NCBI RefSeq assembly: GCF_003259195.1
Contig: NZ_QJPK01000006.1
Location: 62,001 to 126,000 of the forward strand
Reading direction: 5' to 3'
Source of the DNA: Paracoccus sediminilitoris
GTDB taxonomy: Bacteria; Pseudomonadota; Alphaproteobacteria; Rhodobacterales; Rhodobacteraceae
DNA length: 64,000 nt
Shown: positions 17,540 to 27,657 of the stretch, piece after piece
Numbering within the stretch: the stretch's first letter is position 1
Layout of the letters: each line of letters begins with the position of its first letter
Notes under the pieces: generated by a model
Databases searched by the model: none
What the model was told of the DNA's origin: nothing
Seen by the model: the letters and a program-made list of their open reading frames with translations, nothing else
Made by a program: the position numbers and the translations under genes

Positions 17540-18925
17540 ATGGTGGAAGATGCATCGACGCAGGACATGCTGTCGCAACTGGACAAGGGGTTGGATGCGG
17601 CGCTGAACAGGCTGCTGGAGTTCCTGCGCATTCCTTCGATCTCGACCGATCCGGCGCATAAGGGCGACGTGCGGCAGGCTGCGGAATGGCTGGTGGCCCA
17701 GCTGCGCGACCTTGGTTTCGACGTGACGCTGCACGACACGCCGGGCCATCCGATGATCGTGGCGAAATCACCCGCAGGCGATGCACGTCCCGTGCTGTTC
17801 TATGGCCATTACGACGTGCAGCCGGTCGACCCGCTGGATCTGTGGAACAGCCCGCCCTTCGAACCCGCGATCGAGGAAACGCCCGACGGTCCCGTCATCC
17901 GTGGCCGCGGCGCATCCGATGACAAGGGTCAGCTGATGACCTTCGTCGAGGCCTTCCGCGCCTGGAAGTCGGTGCATGGCGCCCTGCCCAACGACCTGAC
18001 CTTGCTGTTCGAGGGCGAGGAGGAGTCAGGATCTCCCTCTCTGCGGCCCTTCCTGCAGGCGCATGCCGACGATCTGCGCGCCGATCTGGCGATGATCTGC
18101 GACACCGCGCGCTATGCCGATGGCCGCCCCGCCATCACGACGCAGCTGCGCGGGATGGTGGGGCAGGAGGTCGTGATTCACGCCGCCGACCGCGATCTGC
18201 ATTCGGGCAGCTTCGGCGGGCTGGCAGCCAACCCGATCATGATCCTGGCGCAGGCGCTGGCAGCACTGAAGGACGACACGGGCCGCGTCACCCTGCCCGG
18301 CTTTTACGACGGCGTGGCCGACCTGTCGCCGGAACTGGCCCGCGACTGGCAGGCGCTGAACTTTGACGCCACCGATTACTTGTCGCGCGTAGGGCTGTCC
18401 CAGCCCATCGGCGAACAAGGCCGCACGCCGTTGGAGATGGTCTGGAACCAGCCCACCGCCGAAATCAACGGCATCGCCGGCGGCTATGCCGGGGCCGGGT
18501 TCAAGACCGTGCTGCCGGCAACGGCGCGCGCCAAGGTCAGCTTCCGCCTGACCGGCACCCAAGACCCGCAGGCCGTGCGCCAGGCTTTCCAGGATCACGT
18601 GCGCCGCTTCGTCCCCGCCGATTGCCGGGTCGAATTCCACGATCACGGCGCCGGCCCCGCCAGCGTCATGGACATCAGCGATCCAGCCTTCGGCCAGGCC
18701 AAGGACGCGCTGACCCAGGAATGGGGCCAAGAGGCCGCTTATATCGGTGGCGGCGGGTCCATCCCCATCGCGGGCGACTTCAAGGAGCTGCTGGGCACGG
18801 ATTCGATGCTGGTGGGATTTGCCCGCGACGACGACCGCATCCATTCCCCGAACGAAAAATACGACGTCGAGAGCTTTGCCAAGGGCGCGCGGTCCTGGGT
18901 GCGCATCCTGGCGGCATTGCGCTGA
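17540..18925 (+). CDS. M20-family metallopeptidase (dipeptidase)
   Basis: A 461-residue di-zinc peptidase of the ArgE/DapE/CPG2 family. Metal-binding motifs are present: [10 protein letters not shown] (His and Asp), [10 protein letters not shown] (bridging Asp), the catalytic and ligand Glu pair in FEGEEESGS, the dimerisation-domain segment DLHSGSFGG, and the last His in [10 protein letters not shown]. The length and these motifs fit the cytosolic dipeptidase group (carnosinase-like) rather than DapE. It probably cleaves dipeptides or N-acyl amino acids; the substrate cannot be fixed. The ATG at 17540 follows a purine-rich ribosome-binding stretch. A strong hairpin ends the gene. Confidence 0.92.
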   Translation: MVEDASTQDMLSQLDKGLDAALNRLLEFLRIPSISTDPAHKGDVRQAAEWLVAQLRDLGFDVTLHDTPGHPMIVAKSPAGDARPVLFYGHYDVQPVDPLDLWNSPPFEPAIEETPDGPVIRGRGASDDKGQLMTFVEAFRAWKSVHGALPNDLTLLFEGEEESGSPSLRPFLQAHADDLRADLAMICDTARYADGRPAITTQLRGMVGQEVVIHAADRDLHSGSFGGLAANPIMILAQALAALKDDTGRVTLPGFYDGVADLSPELARDWQALNFDATDYLSRVGLSQPIGEQGRTPLEMVWNQPTAEINGIAGGYAGAGFKTVLPATARAKVSFRLTGTQDPQAVRQAFQDHVRRFVPADCRVEFHDHGAGPASVMDISDPAFGQAKDALTQEWGQEAAYIGGGGSIPIAGDFKELLGTDSMLVGFARDDDRIHSPNEKYDVESFAKGARSWVRILAALR

Positions 18926-18926
18926 C

Positions 18927-18957
18927 AAAAAGGGGCGGCACCCGGTGCCGCCCCTTC
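18927..18957. terminator. Bidirectional intrinsic terminator
   Basis: Twelve-base arms (aaggggcggcac / gtgccgcccctt) with a 3-base loop, flanked by aaaa on the left and a short T/C run on the right, lie between the M20 peptidase and the convergent transglycosylase gene. It can end both. Confidence 0.8.
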
Positions 18958-18977
18958 CCATCCGATGGCACCAGGGA

Positions 18978-19595
18978 TCAGCCCTTGGCGCTGCAATAGC
19001 TTTGGCTGGACGTCCAGTTTGCGATGTCGGCGCGCTTGGACGAACTGCGCATCGGCGCCCAATCGCGCGCGACGCCGCGCCATCCTTGGCCATCATGGGC
19101 GACGGCATTGTCGCGCCCGACCTGATGGGACATGATCTTGACCGCGCAGGTCATGTTGTCCGAACCGTTGCGGATATTGCCGCTGCAGCCGTAATGGCGC
19201 CAGGTTGCGGGCGCGATCTGCATCAGACCCAGCCACCGGCCACCGCCACCGGCTGCCTGCGGGTTATAGGTGCTTTCATGCTTGGCGACCGCCGACAGCA
19301 GCCCCGCCCAGAAAGCCTTGCGCCCGGTCTGGGTCAGCTGGCGGTAATTGGGGCAGAATTCGTTGATGTCCTGGGGAACGCGCGACATGATCGTCACGCC
19401 TTCCTTGTCCAGCGCGGCCAATGTGGCCTGGGTCCAGGCATCGGACCCGCCTTTCGCGTCCCACCGCATCGGCGGCTCGGCGACCAGGGCCAGCTCTTCG
19501 GCCTCCATCTTCACGGCCTCGGCCTTGTCGGCAACGGGCGGTGTGGAACAGGCGGCAAGAACGGCCAAAGCGGCCAGGGACAGCGCAGCGCGCAT
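18978..19595 (-). CDS. Lytic transglycosylase-type lipoprotein
   Basis: A 205-residue exported protein. The N-terminus MRAALSLAALAVLAACSTPP is a lipoprotein signal with the lipobox LAAC (Cys at residue 16). The rest is a lysozyme-like SLT domain: the probable catalytic Glu in AVAKHESTYNPQAAG, then GRWLGLMQIAPATWRHYGC, which matches the GLMQI motif of family 1 transglycosylases. It would cleave peptidoglycan at the inner face of the outer membrane. The ATG at 19595 is preferred because it exposes the lipoprotein signal; the upstream frame adds 77 arginine-rich residues that look non-coding. The C-terminal half carries several cysteines, so a disulfide is likely. Confidence 0.87.
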   Translation of the reverse strand: MRAALSLAALAVLAACSTPPVADKAEAVKMEAEELALVAEPPMRWDAKGGSDAWTQATLAALDKEGVTIMSRVPQDINEFCPNYRQLTQTGRKAFWAGLLSAVAKHESTYNPQAAGGGGRWLGLMQIAPATWRHYGCSGNIRNGSDNMTCAVKIMSHQVGRDNAVAHDGQGWRGVARDWAPMRSSSKRADIANWTSSQSYCSAKG

Positions 19596-19889
19596 CGGAA
19601 CCTCGTGGGTCAGTTTCGTCAGACATTGGCTTAGCCGAAGCCCGAAATGCCGCAAGCGACGCGTTCCGGCGTCGGCGGGAACGTGCCACCGCGCGGCGAC
19701 GGATGTGTCGGATTCCCGCCGATGGCCTTCCCAAACTCGGCAAAACACACGCGCAATTCGTTTGGCGTGTCCATCGTGACGATTCGGAGGGCGATCGGCA
19801 GATGGCCTTGCGGCAGGCCGTGACAATCCCGCGGCCTTGCCCTAAAACCCGCGCAACGACCGATCCGCCGCACGATGAGGCCCTATCAG

Positions 19890-21401
19890 ATGCTAGACCT
19901 GACCTATACCGCCCCGCAGCCCAAGGTGATCCAAGGCGCCAAAAGCGATTGGGAACTTGTCATCGGCCTCGAGGTTCACGCGCAGGTCGCATCGAATGCC
20001 AAGCTGTTTTCGGGCGCCTCGACCGAATTCGGGTCCGAGCCGAACAGCAATGTGGCCTTTGTCGATGCCGCCATGCCGGGCATGCTGCCGGTCATCAATG
20101 AATTCTGCGTGGCGCAGGCCGTCCGCACGGGCCTGGGCCTGAAGGCCGACATCAACCTGCGCAGCGCCTTCGACCGCAAGAACTATTTCTATCCCGACCT
20201 GCCGCAGGGCTATCAGATCAGCCAGCTGTACCACCCCATCGTGGGAGAGGGCGAGATCATCGTCGACATGGGTCCGGGCGTCGCCCGCCACGTGCGCATC
20301 GAACGCATCCACCTGGAACAGGATGCGGGCAAGTCGATCCACGACATGGACCCCAACATGTCCTTCGTGGACCTGAACCGCACCGGCGTCGCCCTGATGG
20401 AGATCGTCAGCCGCCCCGACATCCGCGGCCCCGAAGAGGCCGCCGCCTATGTCGTCAAGCTGCGCCAGATACTGCGCTATCTGGGCACTTGCGATGGCAA
20501 CATGCAGAACGGCAACCTGCGCGCCGACGTGAACGTGTCGGTCTGCAAGCCCGGCGCCTATGAGCGCTTCCAGGAAACCGGCGATTTCAGCCATCTGGGC
20601 ACGCGCTGCGAGATCAAGAACATGAACTCGATGCGCTTCATCCAGGCGGCCATCGAATACGAGGCACGCCGCCAGATCGCCATCATCGAGGATGGCGGCA
20701 CGGTCGTGCAGGAAACGCGGCTGTATGATGCCGACAAGGGCGAAACGCGGTCGATGCGGTCCAAGGAGGAGGCGCATGATTATCGCTATTTCCCCGATCC
20801 CGACCTGCTGCCGCTGGAGATCGAGCAGGCTTGGGTCGATGACATCGCCGCCGCGATGCCCGAGCTGCCCGATGAAAAGAAGGCGCGCTTCGTCAAGGAC
20901 ATGGGCCTGTCGGAATATGACGCGGGCGTGCTGACCGCCGAACTGGAAAACGCCAATTTCTTCGAGGCCGTGGCATCGGGTCGCGACGGCAAGATGGCCG
21001 CGAACTGGGTCATCAACGAATTGTTCGGCCGGCTGAACAAGGAAGGGCTGACGGTCCAGACCTCGCCCATCTCGGCAGCGCAGCTGGGCGGCGTGGTAGA
21101 CCTGATCGCCAAGGGCGACATTTCCGGCAAGATCGCCAAGGACCTGTTCGAGATCCTGTGGACCGAGGGCGGCGACCCGGCTGCCATCGTCGAGGAACGC
21201 GGCATGAAGCAGGTCACCGACCTTGGCGCGATCGAGGCCGCCGTGGACGAGATCATCGCCGCCAACCCCGCACAGGTCGAAAAGGCCAAGGCCAACCCGA
21301 AACTGGCAGGCTGGTTCGTCGGTCAGGTTCTGAAGGCCACCGGTGGCAAGGCCAACCCCGCCGCCGTCAATGAACTGGTCGCCAAGAAGCTGGCGCAGTG
21401 A
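19890..21401 (+). CDS. gatB: Asp-tRNA(Asn)/Glu-tRNA(Gln) amidotransferase subunit B
   Basis: A 503-residue GatB, the tRNA-binding kinase subunit of the GatCAB complex that turns misacylated Glu-tRNA(Gln) or Asp-tRNA(Asn) into the correct form. Signatures include [10 protein letters not shown], the cradle motif [34 protein letters not shown] and [13 protein letters not shown], with the helical YqeY-like tail in the last 150 residues. ATG 19890 (MLDLTYTAP) is chosen; another ATG lies 15 bases upstream. gatA and gatC are not adjacent, so this subunit is encoded apart. A hairpin at 21408-21431 closes the gene. Confidence 0.97.
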   Translation: MLDLTYTAPQPKVIQGAKSDWELVIGLEVHAQVASNAKLFSGASTEFGSEPNSNVAFVDAAMPGMLPVINEFCVAQAVRTGLGLKADINLRSAFDRKNYFYPDLPQGYQISQLYHPIVGEGEIIVDMGPGVARHVRIERIHLEQDAGKSIHDMDPNMSFVDLNRTGVALMEIVSRPDIRGPEEAAAYVVKLRQILRYLGTCDGNMQNGNLRADVNVSVCKPGAYERFQETGDFSHLGTRCEIKNMNSMRFIQAAIEYEARRQIAIIEDGGTVVQETRLYDADKGETRSMRSKEEAHDYRYFPDPDLLPLEIEQAWVDDIAAAMPELPDEKKARFVKDMGLSEYDAGVLTAELENANFFEAVASGRDGKMAANWVINELFGRLNKEGLTVQTSPISAAQLGGVVDLIAKGDISGKIAKDLFEILWTEGGDPAAIVEERGMKQVTDLGAIEAAVDEIIAANPAQVEKAKANPKLAGWFVGQVLKATGGKANPAAVNELVAKKLAQ

Positions 21402-21407
21402 CATCGT

Positions 21408-21440
21408 GACCCCGCCCGTCACGGCGGGGTCATTCCCCTT
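21408..21440 (+). terminator. Intrinsic terminator of gatB
   Basis: Nine-base perfect arms (gaccccgcc / ggcggggtc) with a 6-base loop begin seven bases after the gatB stop, followed by a pyrimidine-rich attcccctttcc. Confidence 0.7.
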
Positions 21441-21484
21441 TCCCACCGGGCACGGCCCCGACTTTCGCGAATGGCAGGATCAAG

Positions 21485-21790
21485 ATGGGCGTTTCTGAAC
21501 CGGGCTTTGAATATTCCGTCGTTGCTGCCCCCATGCGTGGGGAAAAGGACAAGGATGCCAAGACACCAACCGACCGCTATGCGCTGGCGCTGACGGCACA
21601 GCTGAACAGCATGGCGGCCGAAGGGTGGGAATACCTGCGCGCCGATGTCCTGCCTTCGGAGGAACGCAGCGGCCTGACCGGGCGCACTACTGTCTATCAC
21701 AACGTGCTGGTCTTCCGTCGCGCGACGGGCAAGGGCAAGGCCGCACCGAAACCCCAGAAGCCCGAACCGGCGATCGACCCCAAGTTCTGA
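21485..21790 (+). CDS. DUF4177-type small protein
   Basis: A 101-residue protein. The segment FEYSVVAAPMRG, then LNSMAAEGWEYLRADVLP and a final strand TTVYHNVLVFRRA, follows the DUF4177 pattern of a small alpha/beta domain with a central GWE motif. The function is unknown. The last 25 residues are a Lys/Pro-rich tail (KGKAAPKPQKPEP) that looks disordered. It ends five bases before the stop of the convergent glutamine amidotransferase-type gene, leaving no room for a terminator. Confidence 0.75.
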   Translation: MGVSEPGFEYSVVAAPMRGEKDKDAKTPTDRYALALTAQLNSMAAEGWEYLRADVLPSEERSGLTGRTTVYHNVLVFRRATGKGKAAPKPQKPEPAIDPKF

Positions 21791-21794
21791 TCGC

Positions 21795-22589
21795 TCAGGC
21801 CGCCGCCTGCAGGCTGTCCGGGCAGAAGCTGCTGGTCGCGACGGTGTCGCCGTCAAAGATGCAGAAGCTGCCCGGGGGGACCTCGGACCAGTCGCCCTGG
21901 TCGGTTTCCAACGGTTCGGACACGACCGCCCATCCCTGCCGCGACGCCGACCACCGGTAATAAAGCGATGGCGCATGTTCGTCGCTGCTGTAGCGTAGGG
22001 CGAAAAGCCGACCTCCGTCGGACAGCGCGCAAGCCGCGCGGACATGCGGCGCCTCGCCCCGCTTTGACGCCAGATCCCCCATCAACCCCATGGCCCGCTG
22101 CATTGCCCCCTTGGGGTCCTGATCCAGACCCTGCCCAAGCGCGATCAGAAACAGCGCCTCGCTGTCGGTCGCGCCCTTGCGATGGGAGTAAAGGTCGTCG
22201 GGGATCAGCGCATCGGCATGCCGGCGATAGCTGTCATAGCCGCCGAACTGCCCGTTATGCATGAAGCTCCACCGGCCGACGGCAAAGGGATGACAGTTGT
22301 TGCGGCTGGTGGCCGTCCCGGTCGAGGCGCGGACATGCGCCATGAACAGCCCCGACCGAACCTGCCCGACCAGACTGCGCAGGTTCGGGTCCGACCAGGC
22401 CGGCAGGACATCGCGATAAAGCCCGGGTTCCGATCGTTCGCCGTACCATGCAAGGCCAAAGCCGTCGGCATTGACGGGCGTGGGGCAGCGCATCGCGCCC
22501 TGCGACTGCCGGATCAGCGAATGCGCCGGCAGACTGACGATATCCTCAAGGAAGATAGACTGGCCCAGATAGGCCGCCCAACGACACAT
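21795..22589 (-). CDS. Class II glutamine amidotransferase (YafJ/EgtC-like)
   Basis: A 264-residue Ntn-hydrolase-fold amidotransferase domain protein. The nucleophile is Cys2 (MCRWAAYLG), exposed after Met removal. Other fold landmarks are NADGFGLAWYG, HVRASTGTA, the oxyanion/Asn segment SFMHNGQFGG, and the DSEALF motif. Proteins of this type split glutamine or act as gamma-glutamyl hydrolases; EgtC does so in ergothioneine synthesis. No ergothioneine genes are nearby, so the substrate is unassigned. It is preceded by a small DUF1330 gene on the same strand with a 60-base gap. Confidence 0.86.
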   Translation of the reverse strand: MCRWAAYLGQSIFLEDIVSLPAHSLIRQSQGAMRCPTPVNADGFGLAWYGERSEPGLYRDVLPAWSDPNLRSLVGQVRSGLFMAHVRASTGTATSRNNCHPFAVGRWSFMHNGQFGGYDSYRRHADALIPDDLYSHRKGATDSEALFLIALGQGLDQDPKGAMQRAMGLMGDLASKRGEAPHVRAACALSDGGRLFALRYSSDEHAPSLYYRWSASRQGWAVVSEPLETDQGDWSEVPPGSFCIFDGDTVATSSFCPDSLQAAA

Positions 22590-22649
22590 GCCCTGCCCCT
22601 TTGCGTCTTCTTTGTGACAGATCTAGCACAAAGGTATGACGCAATCATC

Positions 22650-22949
22650 TTATTCCGCGGCGGGCGGCGTTTCTTCCACGATCACAAGGTCGCGTTCGCT
22701 TGCGCCTTTGGCATGGGCCAGCGCCGCCTGGTATTCGGTGCTGTGATAACAGGCAACCGCCGCTTCCAGGCTGGGAAAGCGGGCGACGACGTTGCGCGCG
22801 CGGTCGTTGCCCTCCAGCTGGTGATAGCGACCACCGCGCGCCAGGAAAACGCCGCCATGCTGGGCAATGGCGGGGCCCGCTTCCTTGGCATAGCGGCCAT
22901 AGGCATCGGCGTCGGTGACGGTCACATGGGCAATCCAGAGCGCGGTCAT
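22650..22949 (-). CDS. DUF1330 family protein
   Basis: A 99-residue single-domain protein of the dimeric alpha/beta-barrel type. The pattern is [39 protein letters not shown] and [21 protein letters not shown], which is the DUF1330 signature (the YHSxEYQ block is diagnostic). The biochemical role is unknown. Its start codon overlaps the last four bases of alaS (ATGA at 22946-22949), so it is translationally coupled to alanyl-tRNA synthetase, an arrangement that suggests shared transcription rather than shared function. Confidence 0.86.
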   Translation of the reverse strand: MTALWIAHVTVTDADAYGRYAKEAGPAIAQHGGVFLARGGRYHQLEGNDRARNVVARFPSLEAAVACYHSTEYQAALAHAKGASERDLVIVEETPPAAE

Positions 22950-25603
22950 GCGATTTCTCCGATCAAATGTTCCACCATGGCAAAGGCCGCGTCGGCGGCA
23001 CCCAGGCTGGGTGCGCCACCTTGGGCACGGTCGGGACGGCCACCGCCGCCCTTGCCACCCAAGGCGGTGGTCGCGGTCTGCACGATGGTCACGGCGCTGA
23101 CCCGCTCGGTCAGATCGCCCGTGACGCCAGCAGCCACCGTCGCTTTGCCGTCGGCTTCCGCCAGGACCAGGACAACGCCACTGCCCAGCTGGGCCTTCAT
23201 CTCATCGACCAGCGCGCCCAGTTCCTTGCCGCCCACGCCCTCGACCTTGCGGCCGATGAACTTGATGCCGGCGATCTCTTTCGCCTCGGAGGCTCCACCG
23301 CCACCCATGGCCAACTGGCGCTTCAGCTGCGCAACCTCGTTGGCCAGGGCCTTGCGTTCGTCGGCCATGGCGCGGACGCGGTTCACCACCTCGGCGGATT
23401 GCGCCTTCAGGATCCCCGCAATTTCGGTCAGCTTGCGGTCAGCATCACGCAGGTGATCCATCGCCGCCTGCCCCGTCAGCGCCTCGATCCGGCGCACACC
23501 CGCGCTGGAGGCACTGTCGCCCAGCAGCGCGAAGGCACCGATGTCGCCGGTGCGGGACACATGGGTGCCGCCGCACAGCTCCAGAGAATAGGTCGCCCCG
23601 TCGGCGCCCTTGCCGCTGCCGTCCAGGCTGCCCATCGACACGACGCGAACCTCGTCGCCGTATTTTTCGCCGAACAGAGCCTGCGCGCCCATGCCCCGGG
23701 CGTCGTCGGGCGTCATGATGCGGGTGACGACCGCGCTGTTCTGGCGGATGAAGTCATTCACCTCGGCCTCGATCTTCGCCATCTCCTCGGGCGTGACGGC
23801 GTGATTGTGGCTGAAATCGAAGCGCAGGCGGTCGGGCGCGTTCAAGCTGCCGCGCTGTGCGACGTGATCGCCAAGCGCGCGGCGCAGCGCCTCGTGCAGC
23901 AGATGCGTGGCCGAGTGGTTGGCCCGGATCGCGCCGCGGCGGTCGTGATCGACCGTCAGTGTCGCGCCCTGACCGCGGCTGATGGTGCCCATCGTGACCT
24001 TGGCCATATGGACAAAGACCCCGGCGACGCGCTTGGTGTCGGTTACGCGCGCGGCCCCCGTATCGGTCTTGATCAGGCCGGTATCGCCGACCTGACCACC
24101 GCTTTCGCCATAAAAGGGCGTCTGGTTCACGACGATGCTGACCGTCGTGCCCTCGCCCGCCTCGGCGGTTTCGGCGCCATCGGTGACCAGCGCCAGAACC
24201 TGACCCTCGGCGGTTTCGGTGTCATAGCCCAGGAATTCCGTGACGCCGTGCTTCTCGGCCATCTCGAACCAGACCGAGGCATCCGCCGCCTCGCCCGAAC
24301 CGGACCAGGCCGCACGCGCCATACGCTTCTGTTCGGCCATGGCGCTGTCGAAGCCTTCGGTTTCGACAGCACGGCCCTTTTCGCGCAGCGCGTCCTGCGT
24401 CAGGTCCAGCGGAAAGCCGAAGGTGTCGTACAGCTTGAAGGCCGCCTCGCCCGGCAGGTTGGCACCCTCGGGCAGCTTGGCCAGTTCGTCGTCCAGCAGG
24501 CGCAGACCACGGTCAAGTGTCTGGCGGAAGCGGGTTTCCTCGGACCGCAGGGTCTCCTCGATCATCGGCTGCGCACGGGTCAGTTCGGGATAGGCCGCGC
24601 CCATCTGGCGGACCAGTTCGGGCACCAGCTTGTGCATGACCGGGTCCTGCGCGCCCAGCATGTGGGCATGGCGCATCGCACGGCGCATGATGCGGCGCAA
24701 GACATAGCCGCGCCCTTCGTTGCTGGGCATCACCCCATCGGCCAGCAGGAAGCTGGTCGAACGCAGGTGATCGGCGATGACGCGGTGATGCACCTTGCCG
24801 GGACCGTCGGGATCGGCGCTGGTGACGTTCGCGCTGGCTTCGATCAGGCTGCGCATCAGGTCGGTGTCGTAATTGTCGTGCTTGCCCTGCAGCAGTGCGC
24901 CGATGCGTTCCAGGCCCATGCCGGTGTCGATCGACTGCATGTCCAGCGCGCGCATCGAGCCGTCCTCGAACTGCTCGTTCTGCATGAAGACCAGGTTCCA
25001 GATCTCGATGAAGCGGTCGCCATCCTCATCCTTGCTGCCCGGAGGGCCGCCCCAGATCTTGTCGCCATGGTCGAAGAAAATCTCGGTGCAGGGGCCGCAG
25101 GGGCCGGTCGGGCCCATCTGCCAGAAATTGTCCGATGTGGGGATGCGAATGATGCGGTCGTCGGTCAGGCCCGCGACCTTCTTCCACATCGCGGCGGCTT
25201 CGTCATCGGTGTGATAGACGGTGACCAGCAGGCGGTCCTTGGGGATGCCGAATTCCTTCGTCAGCAGCTCCCAGGCATAGGGAATGGCCTCGGCCTTGAA
25301 GTAATCGCCGAAGCTGAAATTGCCCAGCATCTCGAAGAAGGTGTGGTGGCGGGCGGTATAGCCCACATTGTCCAAGTCGTTATGCTTGCCACCCGCGCGG
25401 ACACATTTCTGCGCCGTCGTGGCGCGATTGTAATCGCGTGTTTCCAGGCCGGTGAACAGGTTCTTGAACTGCACCATGCCCGAATTGGCGAACATCAGCG
25501 TCGGGTCGTTGCGCGGCACAAGCGGGCTGCTGTCCACGACGCGGTGGCCGTTCTTTTCGAAATATCCAAGGAAGGTGGATCGGATGTCGTTCAGACTGGG
25601 CAT
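22946..25603 (-). CDS. alaS: Alanyl-tRNA synthetase
   Basis: An 885-residue class II synthetase that charges tRNA(Ala). It has the N-terminal catalytic domain ([19 protein letters not shown]; motif 2 region [19 protein letters not shown]), the tRNA-recognition domain, the editing domain with [12 protein letters not shown] and CGGTHV (zinc ligands that clear Ser- and Gly-tRNA(Ala)), and the C-terminal Gly-rich C-Ala domain ending in [16 protein letters not shown]. Length and motifs are complete. It lies downstream of recA on the same strand, separated by the recA terminator, and runs into the DUF1330 gene with a four-base overlap. Confidence 0.98.
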   Translation of the reverse strand: MPSLNDIRSTFLGYFEKNGHRVVDSSPLVPRNDPTLMFANSGMVQFKNLFTGLETRDYNRATTAQKCVRAGGKHNDLDNVGYTARHHTFFEMLGNFSFGDYFKAEAIPYAWELLTKEFGIPKDRLLVTVYHTDDEAAAMWKKVAGLTDDRIIRIPTSDNFWQMGPTGPCGPCTEIFFDHGDKIWGGPPGSKDEDGDRFIEIWNLVFMQNEQFEDGSMRALDMQSIDTGMGLERIGALLQGKHDNYDTDLMRSLIEASANVTSADPDGPGKVHHRVIADHLRSTSFLLADGVMPSNEGRGYVLRRIMRRAMRHAHMLGAQDPVMHKLVPELVRQMGAAYPELTRAQPMIEETLRSEETRFRQTLDRGLRLLDDELAKLPEGANLPGEAAFKLYDTFGFPLDLTQDALREKGRAVETEGFDSAMAEQKRMARAAWSGSGEAADASVWFEMAEKHGVTEFLGYDTETAEGQVLALVTDGAETAEAGEGTTVSIVVNQTPFYGESGGQVGDTGLIKTDTGAARVTDTKRVAGVFVHMAKVTMGTISRGQGATLTVDHDRRGAIRANHSATHLLHEALRRALGDHVAQRGSLNAPDRLRFDFSHNHAVTPEEMAKIEAEVNDFIRQNSAVVTRIMTPDDARGMGAQALFGEKYGDEVRVVSMGSLDGSGKGADGATYSLELCGGTHVSRTGDIGAFALLGDSASSAGVRRIEALTGQAAMDHLRDADRKLTEIAGILKAQSAEVVNRVRAMADERKALANEVAQLKRQLAMGGGGASEAKEIAGIKFIGRKVEGVGGKELGALVDEMKAQLGSGVVLVLAEADGKATVAAGVTGDLTERVSAVTIVQTATTALGGKGGGGRPDRAQGGAPSLGAADAAFAMVEHLIGEIA

Positions 25604-25702
25604 GGCGGGCCTTCATCGCAAATATGTTCTGGCTGCTTCCGGCCAGGCCGGGCTTGGTGCTTGGTCTATCGCCAGCCCGTGCGGCTGTCCAGCAATCGCA
25701 AA

Positions 25703-25736
25703 CGAAAGCGCGCGGAGGATGATCCCCCGCGCGCTT
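25703..25736 (-). terminator. Intrinsic terminator of recA
   Basis: Inverted repeat aaagcgcgcgg / ccgcgcgctt with an 11-base loop. On the minus strand it is followed by tttcgttt. It lies about 24 bases beyond the recA stop and separates recA from alaS. Confidence 0.75.
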
Positions 25737-25759
25737 GTCAGATCAAGTTGTGACCGGGA

Positions 25760-26830
25760 TCAATCCTCGGTCAGTTCCTCGCTCTCGCCTTCGCCGCTGC
25801 CGAATTCCAGGCCGTGGCTGGCGCGGATCTTGTCCTCGATGGCAAAGGCCACTTCGGGACGGTCGCGCAGGAACTGCTTGGCGTTTTCACGCCCCTGCCC
25901 GATGCGTTCATCGCCATAGGAATACCAAGCGCCCGATTTTTCTACGACGCCGGCCTTGACGCCCAGGTCGATCAATTCACCGACCTTGCTGATGCCTTCG
26001 CCGTACATGATGTCGAATTCGACCTGCCGGAAGGGCGGCGCGACCTTGTTCTTGACCACCTTGACGCGGGTCGTATTGCCCGTCACCTCGTCGCGGTCCT
26101 TGACCGAGCCGGTGCGGCGGATGTCCAGACGGACCGAGGCATAGAATTTCAGCGCGTTGCCGCCGGTGGTGGTTTCGGGGTTCCCGAACATGACGCCGAT
26201 CTTCATGCGGATCTGGTTGATGAAGATCACCATGCAGTTCGAACGCCCGATGCTGGCGGTCAGCTTGCGCATCGCCTGGCTCATCAGGCGGGCCTGGCTG
26301 CCCATCTGCATGTCGCCCATGTCGCCTTCGATTTCCGATTTCGGCGTCAGCGCCGCGACCGAGTCGATCACGACCAAGCTGACCGCACCCGAACGCACCA
26401 GCGTATCGACGATCTCCAGCGCCTGTTCGCCCGTGTCGGGCTGGCTGATCAGCAACTCGTCCAGGTTCACGCCCAGCTTCTTGGCGTATTGCGGGTCCAG
26501 CGCGTGTTCGGCATCGACAAAGGCGCAGACGCCGCCCTTCTTCTGTTCCTCGGCCACCACATGCAGCGTCAGCGTGGTCTTGCCCGAGCTTTCGGGCCCG
26601 AAGATCTCGATGATGCGGCCCTTGGGCAACCCGCCGATGCCAAGCGCGATGTCCAGACCAAGCGAACCGGTCGAGGTCGACTCGATCTCGCCCACGGGAT
26701 TGTCCTTGCCCAGCTTCATGATCGAGCCCTTGCCGAACTGGCGTTCGATCTGGGACAGGGCGCTGTCCAGCGCCTTCTGCTTGTCTGCCGTGCGTTTGTC
26801 GGTCATGTCGAAAATGCTCGCCTGTGCCAT
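25760..26830 (-). CDS. recA: Recombinase RecA
   Basis: A 356-residue RecA, the ATP-driven strand-exchange protein of homologous recombination and co-protease for LexA. Walker A is GPESSGKTT near residue 75, Walker B is [12 protein letters not shown], loop L2 includes [14 protein letters not shown], and the conserved [14 protein letters not shown] is intact. The tail is acidic ([15 protein letters not shown]). The listed ATG adds the short MAQASIFDM lead that alphaproteobacterial RecA often has. The promoter region carries a GTTC-N7-GTTC box 60-75 bases upstream of the start, so SOS control by LexA is expected. A hairpin at 25703-25736 ends the gene. Confidence 0.98.
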   Translation of the reverse strand: MAQASIFDMTDKRTADKQKALDSALSQIERQFGKGSIMKLGKDNPVGEIESTSTGSLGLDIALGIGGLPKGRIIEIFGPESSGKTTLTLHVVAEEQKKGGVCAFVDAEHALDPQYAKKLGVNLDELLISQPDTGEQALEIVDTLVRSGAVSLVVIDSVAALTPKSEIEGDMGDMQMGSQARLMSQAMRKLTASIGRSNCMVIFINQIRMKIGVMFGNPETTTGGNALKFYASVRLDIRRTGSVKDRDEVTGNTTRVKVVKNKVAPPFRQVEFDIMYGEGISKVGELIDLGVKAGVVEKSGAWYSYGDERIGQGRENAKQFLRDRPEVAFAIEDKIRASHGLEFGSGEGESEELTED

Positions 26831-26890
26831 GTCATTCCCATCGTTATTTCACAGCCCAACGGGCTGGGCAATCACATCGACGGAACGAAT

Positions 26891-26905
26891 GTTCACGCCT
26901 TGTTC
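26891..26905. promoter_or_regulatory. recA: LexA (SOS) box of recA
   Basis: The bases gttc-acgcctt-gttc match exactly the alphaproteobacterial LexA direct repeat GTTC-N7-GTTC. The box lies 60-75 bases upstream of the recA start codon. A neighbouring gaac at 26883-26886 makes gaacgaatgttc, a small palindrome overlapping the first half-site. Confidence 0.85.
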
Positions 26906-27072
26906 GCACATACATGCGCCATCGCCCCCGGCTTTTCAAGCATGGCGTGGTTAATAATTGATTCGCCTCGACCACGTTGACCCGTCACGGGTTAACAAAG
27001 CGTTTACACCGCAGCGCCCGATCGATATCCACGGCTCGATTGCAGCAAACCACATGATCGGAGCGACTGCGA

Positions 27073-27657
27073 ATGCTGATATTCTGGGATCAGAGACTGG
27101 TTTTTCTGGCGACCCCCAAGGCGGGGTCCAGCGCCATTGAAATGGCACTCGAATCGCTGGCATCCGCCGCTCTGCAACGCCCCGCGCAGCTGAAGCATAC
27201 CGATATCGGCACCTATCACCGCCATCTTGGCCCTTGGCTGGAAGCACAGACCGGGGACCGCTTCACCACCGTCGCGCTGATGCGCGAACCGGTGGATTGG
27301 CTGCGCAGCTGGTACCGTTTCAAGCTGCGCGACGATCACGAAGATCCCCACCACGCGATGGAGGGGATGTCATTTGCCGATTTCGCCACCGAATATGCCC
27401 GCGAAGGCGGCCCCGAGGCACTGGGCATCCGATCGCAGGGCGCCTTCCTGACCGAAGGGCTGCGCAGCGTCGATTGCATCTTTCAGTACGAACACATCCA
27501 GGATTTCGTCGATTTCCTCGAAAATCGCCTGGATTGCGCGATCGAACTGCCGCGCATCAACGTCCCCCCCAGTGTCGATGTGCACTTGGACGGCGATGCC
27601 GAACGCGATCTGCGCCAAGCGATGTCCTTCGACCTGGACCTTTACGACACCTTGTGA
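27073..27657 (+). CDS. Sulfotransferase-like P-loop protein
   Basis: A 194-residue protein with the two phosphoadenosine-binding elements of sulfotransferases: a 5'-phosphosulfate loop near the N-terminus (FLATPKAGSSAIEMAL, about residues 10-25) and a 3'-phosphate segment (VALMREPVDWLRSWYRF, about 70-86). It is shorter than typical enzymes of 250-300 residues, yet both binding motifs are present. The acceptor is unknown; bacterial relatives modify exopolysaccharides, lipids or glycans. It is divergent from recA across 242 bases, and its last 16 bases overlap the 3' end of the convergent cckA gene. Confidence 0.8.
   Translation: MLIFWDQRLVFLATPKAGSSAIEMALESLASAALQRPAQLKHTDIGTYHRHLGPWLEAQTGDRFTTVALMREPVDWLRSWYRFKLRDDHEDPHHAMEGMSFADFATEYAREGGPEALGIRSQGAFLTEGLRSVDCIFQYEHIQDFVDFLENRLDCAIELPRINVPPSVDVHLDGDAERDLRQAMSFDLDLYDTL

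Noticed and set aside
19596-19889. A possible small gene on the minus strand between the transglycosylase and gatB genes
   Set aside because: The open frame has an Arg/Pro/Gly-rich product without a ribosome-binding site, and its composition looks like a shadow of an intergenic stretch.
26992-27006. ttaacaaagcgttta upstream of the sulfotransferase-like gene as a CtrA box
   Set aside because: Spacing is right, but the second half reads TTTA, one mismatch. It is too weak to annotate on sequence alone.
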